From the NCBI GenBank assembly GCA_964580215.1, contig CAZOJT010000019.1:1-45555 (forward strand): a DNA stretch of 45,555 nucleotides, given 5' to 3'. The position numbers and the translations under genes were made by a program. This stretch comes from SM23-73-3 sp964580215 (GTDB taxonomy: Bacteria; Zixibacteria; MSB-5A5; SM1-73). Below are positions 40,303 to 45,555 of the stretch, in pieces. Every line of letters begins with the position of its first letter. The first letter of the stretch is position 1. The notes below the pieces were generated by a model. The model saw nothing but the letters and a program-made list of their open reading frames with translations. It ran no database searches and had not been told where the DNA came from.

Positions 40303-41235
40303 CTAAAATTGGTCATCAAATATCTTGACTTTTTCTGCCCCCATTATCCTTTTGACCAATTTGTTATAAGCCTCTTCTTGCTTCATTTTCTTAAGCTCCG
40401 ATTCGATCTGTGATCGAACCTCATTTAGCTTTTTGTCTTTGAATTCCTCTTTGTGAGCATCATAATAAAGTTTAATTTCGCTTTCGCTGATTTCGATATC
40501 TTGAGGTATCTCCTCAGACAGAAGTTTATTTATCATCATCTGCTTTTTGAACTGAAAGATTCCCTCCGCGACGTCTTTATCTTTATCCAGTCCCCGGCGA
40601 AGAGCCGTATGAAACAAAAGCTCTGATCCCACATAGCTTTGTAGAAACTTGAGTTTGCTTTCCTTGTCCTTGAACTGAGCTTGAACCGAGGGAGGAAGTT
40701 TTTCGATCCGGTCCTCCAGTTCGGTCATGGTGATCTCCCGATCACCGATTCTGGCTACGATTGCTCCCCCTTTTTTCTTCTTAGTTTGATTCAAATCTGT
40801 GCTTCTCTCTAATTGTTTTTGAGCCTCCAGTGATCGTCCCATCCTCTCAAAGCAGATGACCAGGCTTTTATTGATCTTATCTTTCAATTCACCTTCCGGA
40901 TACAAAAGTTTAGCCCGGATGAATCGAGCTGAGGCATTTTCGTAATCGTGCAGGTGGTTCAAATATATGTTGCCAATGATGTAGTTTATATTGGACTGTC
41001 TTTTCTTATCAAGTCCACCTAGATTGAGCAGACGCTCATATTCTGCCACAGCCTGAGTGTAAAGTTTACTGTCCACCAGCTCTGCCGCCAGGTCCTGCTG
41101 TTGCGAGAAACCCAGCCTCGATTCTGCCATACCCCGCACCTGAAGATAGACTAAAGCAGAAACAATTAGTAACACGGTTACCAAAGCCAAAGTTATAATC
41201 AGAATTGGATTAGCTTTACTCTGCGCTGTATTCAT
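40303..41235 (-). CDS. TPR plus SurA-like chaperone without PPIase domain
   Basis: 310 residues from Met 41235 (AGAAGGG upstream). One N-terminal TM (ILIITLALVTVLLIVSALVYLQV), TPR-like helices (~50-135), then a SurA_N-like part: VARIGDREITMTELEDRIEKLPPSVQAQF, ESELLFHTALRRGLDKDKDVAEG, KLLSEEIPQDIEISESEIKLYYDAHKEEF, and the C-terminal helix LNEVRSQIESELKKMKQEEAYNKLV. In SurA/PpiD/PrsA the PPIase domain sits between the last two parts; here it is absent. Probably a membrane-anchored periplasmic chaperone. Its place between tatA and the bat genes suggests a role with exported bat substrates. Confidence 0.75.
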   Translation of the reverse strand: MNTAQSKANPILIITLALVTVLLIVSALVYLQVRGMAESRLGFSQQQDLAAELVDSKLYTQAVAEYERLLNLGGLDKKRQSNINYIIGNIYLNHLHDYENASARFIRAKLLYPEGELKDKINKSLVICFERMGRSLEAQKQLERSTDLNQTKKKKGGAIVARIGDREITMTELEDRIEKLPPSVQAQFKDKESKLKFLQSYVGSELLFHTALRRGLDKDKDVAEGIFQFKKQMMINKLLSEEIPQDIEISESEIKLYYDAHKEEFKDKKLNEVRSQIESELKKMKQEEAYNKLVKRIMGAEKVKIFDDQF

Positions 41236-41348
41236 TGCCCTTCTGCATTTTGGTGTAGGCTTGCGGAATAAACAATCTTGAGAATTATGGAAAACATGCA
41301 AACGTAGAGGTAATACTCTCGCTTGCGCCCCCACAAAGCTTAATGTAG

Positions 41349-41495
41349 GGGTGAAGCTTTAGGGACCGTTGAAAAACCTCCTTTGGCAGGGCTAAATGCC
41401 CTGCCCTATGGATGATAAGTAATTGTCTCCCATAGGGGCGGGAATTGATCCCGCCCCGGAGTGTAGCTTTTTCAACAAGCCCTTTAGCTTCACCC
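41349..41495. repeat. Three-layer nested palindrome between the SurA-like gene and tatA
   Basis: The outermost GGGTGAAGCT (41349-41358) pairs with AGCTTCACCC (41486-41495); GTTGAAAAA (41368-41376) with TTTTTCAAC (41468-41476); inside are GGCAGGGC...GCCCTGCC (41386-41405) and GGGGCGGGA...TCCCGCCCC (41435-41457). Confidence 0.8.
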
Positions 41496-41526
41496 ATTTT
41501 CGGAGACAAATAAATTGTTCGTCTTT

Positions 41527-41736
41527 TCAACCTGCCAGATCTTTCTTTTCCGGCGGCTCTCGCTTTTCCGGCTCTTCCCTTTTGAGCTCCTCCTCAATAT
41601 CCTTGGTTCCCTTCTTAAACTCAGCCACGCTTTTGCCCAGTCCGCGGGCTATCTCGGGGATCTTTCTTGCCCCGAAGAGCAAAAGGATAATCAAAAGGAT
41701 CAACAAAAGCTCTTGCGCCCCGATTCCTCCTAACAT
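41527..41736 (-). CDS. tatA: Sec-independent translocase protein TatA/E
   Basis: 69 residues. A short N-terminal TM (LLLILLIILLLF) followed by GARKIPEIARGLGKSVAEFKKG, the amphipathic helix with the FGxxKxPE-type hinge, and a charged tail. The RBS GGAGGAG is well placed before ATG 41736. TatA forms the protein-conducting part of the Tat pathway for folded proteins. No tatB or tatC is nearby. It lies nine bases after the DUF58 gene. Confidence 0.92.
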   Translation of the reverse strand: MLGGIGAQELLLILLIILLLFGARKIPEIARGLGKSVAEFKKGTKDIEEELKREEPEKREPPEKKDLAG

Positions 41737-41744
41737 AACTCCTC

Positions 41745-42623
41745 CTATCGAAACCTCTTGGCTCTCACCCTGAAGAAAGCCATCAAAGGTTCCACGTATG
41801 ATTTATCAGTGGTGATGTGAATGTGATCCAGATCCATGGATCTGAAACCTCTATCCAGCATTGTCTTTTCTTTCAAAGCGTATTCGTAAAAGCTTTTTCT
41901 TACCTCCGGGTCTTTTGTGTCAATGCTAATCTGTTCGTCCGTTTCTGTATCCTCCAACTCAATGAAGCCCACATCAGGCAGTTCAATCTCTCTGGGATCA
42001 GCTATTTTGATAGCGACAAGATCGTGTTTTTTGTTGGCTATGGAAAGCATTTTTTCAAAGCCGCTGCTTAAAAAATCCGAGACCAAAAAGACTACACTTC
42101 TTCTTTTGATCACTCGTGCCAGAAACTCCAGTGCGCAATTTATATCAGTCCTTGGGTGTTGAGGTTTAAAATAGAGCACCTCCCGAATCAGTCTCAAAAC
42201 GTGGGAGCTTCCCTTCTTGGGCGGGATGTATTTCTCCACCCGGTCGGTAAAGACGATCATTCCCACCCGATCATTGTTTTTTATGGCGGAGAAAGCCAAA
42301 ACCGAACACAGCTCTGCCGCAATCTCTCCCTTCATTCTCTGTGCGGTCCCGAACTCTCCTGAAGAGGAGGCATCCACCAGAAGCATCACGGTAAGTTCCC
42401 TCTCCTCCTTGAACTTCTTGACAAAGGGATAGCCGTATCGGGCGGTAACGTTCCAGTCGATGACCCGAATATCATCCCCGGGCTGATATTCCCTCACCTC
42501 CTCAAATTCCATCCCCCGACCCTTAAAGATAGAATGGTATTCCCCGGAGAAGACATCGTTAACCAGCCTTTTGGTTCGTATCTCGATTCTTCTGACTTTC
42601 CTTAGGATTTCCTTTGGTAACAT
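41745..42623 (-). CDS. DUF58 domain protein of the MoxR/bat locus
   Basis: 292 residues. The DUF58 block FxGxGMEFEEVREYQPGDDIRVIDWNVTARYGYPFVKKF is at ~34-72, followed by a vWA-like core with DASSSGEFG (~88-96), VGMIVFTDRVEKYIPP and LVSDFLSSGFEKML. DUF58 proteins always accompany MoxR ATPases and sit upstream of vWA Bat proteins. A 30-bp perfect palindrome and a GGAGTGT element separate it from moxR. Confidence 0.9.
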   Translation of the reverse strand: MLPKEILRKVRRIEIRTKRLVNDVFSGEYHSIFKGRGMEFEEVREYQPGDDIRVIDWNVTARYGYPFVKKFKEERELTVMLLVDASSSGEFGTAQRMKGEIAAELCSVLAFSAIKNNDRVGMIVFTDRVEKYIPPKKGSSHVLRLIREVLYFKPQHPRTDINCALEFLARVIKRRSVVFLVSDFLSSGFEKMLSIANKKHDLVAIKIADPREIELPDVGFIELEDTETDEQISIDTKDPEVRKSFYEYALKEKTMLDRGFRSMDLDHIHITTDKSYVEPLMAFFRVRAKRFR

Positions 42624-42653
42624 CCAGCGTCTCTAAAATTAAACGTTTGCAAT

Positions 42654-42705
42654 GGAGTGTCTGCCTTTAGGCAGACCATTAGTCCCGCCAAAGGCGGGAC
42701 ACTCC
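42654..42705. repeat. GGAGTGT...ACACTCC nested element, copy 3
   Basis: GGAGTGT (42654-42660) and ACACTCC (42699-42705) enclose TCTGCC-TTTA-GGCAGA and CCCGCC-AAA-GGCGGG. The left hairpin differs from copies 1 and 2, but the CTTTAG loop is kept. Confidence 0.8.
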
Positions 42706-42721
42706 AAAATCTGCGAGTTTT

Positions 42722-42751
42722 ACCAGAACCTAACTTAAGTTAGGTTCTGGT
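42722..42751. repeat. 30-bp perfect palindrome between moxR and DUF58 gene
   Basis: ACCAGAACCTAACTT (42722-42736) is followed directly by its reverse complement (42737-42751). There is no T-run on either side. It may be an operator, an RNA-processing hairpin or a repeat. Confidence 0.85.
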
Positions 42752-42768
42752 TTAATAATCAGAAAAAC

Positions 42769-43776
42769 TTAAGGCACTTCTATTTCATCGAATACCTTCT
42801 TTACGATATCCTCTGATGTGATTTCCTCGGCTTCAGCTTCATAGGTGACGATAACCCGATGTCTCAAAACGTCCATGCCGATGGCTTTGACATCCTCCGG
42901 AGTAACGTATCCTCTCCCTTTTAGAAAAGCGTGAGCCTTAGAAGCTAAATTCAGATAGATGGAGGCTCGAGGTGAGGCGCCATAGGCGATCAAATCCTTA
43001 AGATCAAGATTATACTCCTCTGGAGCTCTGGTGGCGAACACGATATTTAAGACGTAATCCTTTATCTTCTCATCCACATAGATTTGACCCACCACCTCTC
43101 TGGCTTTTAAAATATCCTTAGGTGAAATCACCTTTTTGATCTCCGGGAAGCCCACCTCAGCATTACGATCTATGATCTCCCATTCTTCCTTTCTGCTGGG
43201 ATAGGTGATGGAGAGCTTAAGCATGAATCGATCCACCTGCGCCTCGGGGAGCGGATAGGTTCCCTCCTGCTCGATTGGGTTTTGAGTTGCCATCACTAAA
43301 AACGGCTCCTCCAAAGGGAAGGTGTTATCACCAATGGTCACCTGTCTTTCCTGCATGGCTTCCAGAAGCGCGCTCTGCACCTTCGCCGGGGCACGGTTTA
43401 TCTCGTCTGCCAGAATCAGATTGGTGAAGAGCGGTCCCTTTTTGGTGCTGAAAGTCCCGCTCTGAGGATTATAAATCATGGTGCCAATAAGATCGGCTGG
43501 AAGAAGGTCGGGGGTGAACTGAATCCTCTGAAACTTGGTCTGAATGGCATCGGAGAGGGTCTTGATGGAGAGGGTCTTGGCAAGACCGGGCACCCCCTCG
43601 ATCAAGATGTGCCCATTAGCCAAAAGACCGATCAAAAGCCTCTCCACCAGATATTTCTGCCCCACAATCACCTTTCCCATCTCCGCTAAAAGCTCCTGCA
43701 CAAAAAGAGATTCCTTCTCCACCTTTTCCTGAATGGCCTTGATGTCATGAGCAGTTTTAACTGTTTCTCCTTGCAT
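42769..43776 (-). CDS. moxR: MoxR family AAA+ ATPase
   Basis: 335 residues. Walker A GVPGLAKT (61-68), Walker B LADEINRAP, sensor 1 ATQNPIEQEGTYPLPEAQVDRFML and the C-terminal lid with GASPRASIYL. MoxR ATPases act as chaperones that insert cofactors or remodel vWA-containing complexes. The RBS GGAGGAG precedes the ATG. It heads the main run moxR-DUF58-tatA-...-bat on the minus strand. Confidence 0.95.
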   Translation of the reverse strand: MQGETVKTAHDIKAIQEKVEKESLFVQELLAEMGKVIVGQKYLVERLLIGLLANGHILIEGVPGLAKTLSIKTLSDAIQTKFQRIQFTPDLLPADLIGTMIYNPQSGTFSTKKGPLFTNLILADEINRAPAKVQSALLEAMQERQVTIGDNTFPLEEPFLVMATQNPIEQEGTYPLPEAQVDRFMLKLSITYPSRKEEWEIIDRNAEVGFPEIKKVISPKDILKAREVVGQIYVDEKIKDYVLNIVFATRAPEEYNLDLKDLIAYGASPRASIYLNLASKAHAFLKGRGYVTPEDVKAIGMDVLRHRVIVTYEAEAEEITSEDIVKKVFDEIEVP

Positions 43777-43818
43777 ATTGCTCCTCCGAAATATTGTGTG
43801 GGCTGTTGTGGCTTTTTA

Positions 43819-43869
43819 ACCTCACCCCCTTAGTCCCCCTCTCCTTAAACAAGGAGAGGGGGTGAGGTT
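43819..43869. repeat. AACCTCACCCCC...GGGGGTGAGGTT hairpin
   Basis: An imperfect inverted repeat upstream of moxR with an inner CTCTCC/GGAGAG stem. It may separate moxR from the HhH gene, but it lacks a T-run on the minus strand. Confidence 0.65.
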
Positions 43870-43934
43870 GTTTGTATGTGTCATTCATCAGGAGACTTGT
43901 CTAATAGATAACAGATGTGTAATGCGTTCACAAA

Positions 43935-44477
43935 TTACTTTTTTGTTTCCTTTATGGATTTGTCTTTCATAAAATATCCCTTTTCAATTTTTCTACATGA
44001 TAACCCTGTGTTAGAAGAAATACTTCTTAGTTTGTTAAAGAATCTGATCGCATGTTTTTGATTTGACCATATGTCACGCGGCTCTTTACCAAACAACCCT
44101 CTCCATGAATGTATGTCTAAGATGCCATAATTTTTAGGATCATAAAATGCTAAGATCACACTGCTTATTGCATTACCAACCCCCTTTATTAAACAAAGCA
44201 ATCCTAACCTAATCTCATCATCTTCGCTTTTCAAAGCCAGTCTTGATAACTTATAAACAAATGGCCCGTCAACGTCTTCCAACAGTTTCAGAATTATTTT
44301 CTGCCTGCCTAACAGCCTGCCCTGAAACTTCCATTTTACTATTTGAATTAAATCTGATTTTGTAACAACTTCCTTTTCCCGGAATTTTTCCCTTAATCTT
44401 TCTTCAACTTTTCTATCGTTCAAATTGTATTCTTTATCATACTTGTTTATCCAGGATAATAGTCCCTTTTTGTTCAT
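43935..44477 (-). CDS. HhH (DNA glycosylase-like) protein
   Basis: 180 residues, AT-rich relative to neighbours. The helix-hairpin-helix LIKGVGNAISSVILAFYDPKNYGILDIHSWRGLFG (about 93-127) resembles the HhH-GPD base-excision domain; Asp121 could be the catalytic-type Asp, but no Lys of bifunctional glycosylases or FeS Cys cluster is present. The rest is charged and helical. The RBS is AGAAGGG. It interrupts the bat locus between the third BatD-like gene and moxR, probably a late insertion. The substrate is unknown; similar genes are often annotated hypothetical. Confidence 0.6.
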   Translation of the reverse strand: MNKKGLLSWINKYDKEYNLNDRKVEERLREKFREKEVVTKSDLIQIVKWKFQGRLLGRQKIILKLLEDVDGPFVYKLSRLALKSEDDEIRLGLLCLIKGVGNAISSVILAFYDPKNYGILDIHSWRGLFGKEPRDIWSNQKHAIRFFNKLRSISSNTGLSCRKIEKGYFMKDKSIKETKK

Positions 44478-44501
44478 ATTTGATTTCCCTTCTACAAACC
44501 T

Positions 44502-45443
44502 TCAACGATTTTGTTCCCAAATTTTTTTCACCTGATTCATCATATCCTCACATCTTTCTTTTTCCATCTTCTCTCCAGCAAACTTAACCAGATCACAGGC
44601 ACAGAGAATCTCTTTCAAAAGAGAAATTCTTTCGGATGATATGTCCAGATTAGACAAAGATCTAATGATATCATTGGTAGTTTTTCCTGAGGTGACGATC
44701 TGATATTTTGCCTCCAGATAACCGGTAAGCAATTTGTAAACATCAGAGCAAAAGCTCTCCAGCCGTCCTTTCTGCACCTCTTCAGAGATGACATCCAGTT
44801 TTTTTAATGTCCCCTCTTCCAGAGATTCTTTCTCAGGCAAAATTCTCTCTGCTTCTTTTTCTCTGGTAATCTCAATGCGTCTGGTCTTTTTCCTGGCTGA
44901 CCAGATCACATAGATTAATACCAGAAAGATAACTCCAATCAGGATGTTCCGATACTTTGGTCCCTTTTTTTCCACGGGTGGAGTTATCTGCACGTTTATC
45001 GGCTGAGTGGAAAGAGAGGAGCTATCCTGGGTTAAGTTATCAACATAACTGACCTGAACCGAGCCGATTCTTCCTGCTCCGGTCTGGATTGGCTTCAGAT
45101 TGAATTTAAATGTCTTGAGTGATTTCGTTTTCCCTTCTTCTGTTTTGGTCTCATTCAAAGAGGAGCTTCCTAAAATCTCAAAATTTTCACATTCAGGAGG
45201 AGTGACTGGAGTTAGGCTGAACCTGTCCTGTTCCCCCTCCCAGCTTGCCTGGACTGTGAAGGTCAGCTTCTGGTTGAAAGGAACTTCAGATTGATCCACC
45301 CATGATTTAAGTTCAATTTTAGCCTGGATCGAATCGGTCTGGCAATTTGCTGATAAGGATAGAAAAAAAATCAGAACAGTGGATAGTGATAATATCAGTA
45401 TTGCCCTGATCCCGGTTTTAGAACCTACGTTATGTTTAGCCAT
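44502..45443 (-). CDS. BatD-like protein (third paralogue)
   Basis: 313 residues. Signal peptide (AILILSLSTVLIFFLSLSANC; the Cys could be a lipobox Cys), one beta-sandwich domain (~40-155, with SEVPFNQKLTFTVQASW), a TM helix (ILIGVIFLVLIYVIW), and a cytosolic helical domain with CDLVKFAGEKMEKERCEDMM. It has the same plan as the protein at 39265-40266 and the C-terminal half of BatD, so the locus holds three BatD-type membrane proteins. It is the most upstream bat-related gene in the window; the leader beyond 45443 is cut by the window end. Confidence 0.8.
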   Translation of the reverse strand: MAKHNVGSKTGIRAILILSLSTVLIFFLSLSANCQTDSIQAKIELKSWVDQSEVPFNQKLTFTVQASWEGEQDRFSLTPVTPPECENFEILGSSSLNETKTEEGKTKSLKTFKFNLKPIQTGAGRIGSVQVSYVDNLTQDSSSLSTQPINVQITPPVEKKGPKYRNILIGVIFLVLIYVIWSARKKTRRIEITREKEAERILPEKESLEEGTLKKLDVISEEVQKGRLESFCSDVYKLLTGYLEAKYQIVTSGKTTNDIIRSLSNLDISSERISLLKEILCACDLVKFAGEKMEKERCEDMMNQVKKIWEQNR

Positions 45444-45555
45444 TATACGTGTCTTTTACCTCTCTCCCTGTGTCCCCCTCTCCACAAAGAAACTGTGTCG
45501 TGATTATGAGGAGCGGAGGTAGAGATTTTTGAAAATAAACTATACTATTCAACAT
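45444..45555. other. Window-edge leader of the third BatD-like gene
   Basis: 112 bases with a CCCTGTGTCCCCCTCTCC segment that resembles half of the CTCTCC/GGAGAG hairpin family. No gene or promoter can be called. Confidence 0.35.

Noticed and set aside
11311..42705. CRISPR array from the many repeated short sequences
   Set aside because: The repeats are dispersed and palindromic, not regularly spaced with unique spacers; no cas genes are present.

Overview
The window is protein-coding bacterial chromosome with no rRNA or tRNA that I can find. It looks like an uncultivated Gram-negative lineage. The evidence is lipoprotein and Sec signal peptides, a SurA-like periplasmic factor, a full bat (aerotolerance) locus, topA-xerC-hslV-hslU and phoH-pgpH-ybeY-corC gene orders, frequent TTG/GTG starts, and dense intergenic palindromes of a kind seen in FCB-group candidate phyla such as Zixibacteria. 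The phylum is an inference; no marker gene here settles it.

Layout. 1-1170: a lipoprotein with Gly/Trp repeats, split by a frameshift. 1610-4398: the tldD-tldE protease pair. 4399-7935: an accessory island with repeats, a possible IS remnant, a truncated secreted-protein gene, an attC-like site, a two-gene restriction-modification cassette and the C-terminal stub of an integron-type integrase. 7936-14069 (minus strand): a four-gene operon (LMW phosphatase, DUF3108, deoxyhypusine-synthase-like, a duplicated-domain secreted protein), then an eIF2B-like protein, RNase HIII and EF-P. 14431-22330 (plus strand): a strong promoter, then yicC, gmk, rpoZ, topA, xerC, hslV, hslU. 22437-24277: a small-gene island with HEPN/MNT, hicB plus a broken hicA, DUF5678 plus a retropepsin-like protein, bounded by a duplicated piece of the MNT gene. 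24453-32763: aspS, phoH, pgpH, ybeY, corC and a DUF362 ferredoxin. 33193-45443 (minus strand): a large bat/MoxR locus with three BatD-like proteins, a HhH protein, MoxR, DUF58, TatA, a SurA-like TPR protein, BatA, BatB, BatC, BatD and BatE.

Functional themes. The plus-strand core genes serve RNA decay, nucleotide supply, transcription, topology, chromosome-dimer resolution and proteolysis. The bat locus resembles MoxR-vWA metal or complex chaperone systems acting at the inner membrane and periplasm.

The most notable signals are: (1) the R-M operon laid out as an integron gene cassette, with an attC-like site 3 bp after the stop codon, a core-site heptamer upstream of the first gene, and an integrase remnant in the same orientation, as in reverse-intI integrons; (2) a large population of nested intergenic palindromes, one type of which also sits in frame inside topA; (3) an EF-P with Gln at the tip position that is normally a modified Lys or Arg; (4) bat proteins whose N-termini are encoded by short tandem DNA repeats; (5) the duplicated MNT tail around a small-gene module.
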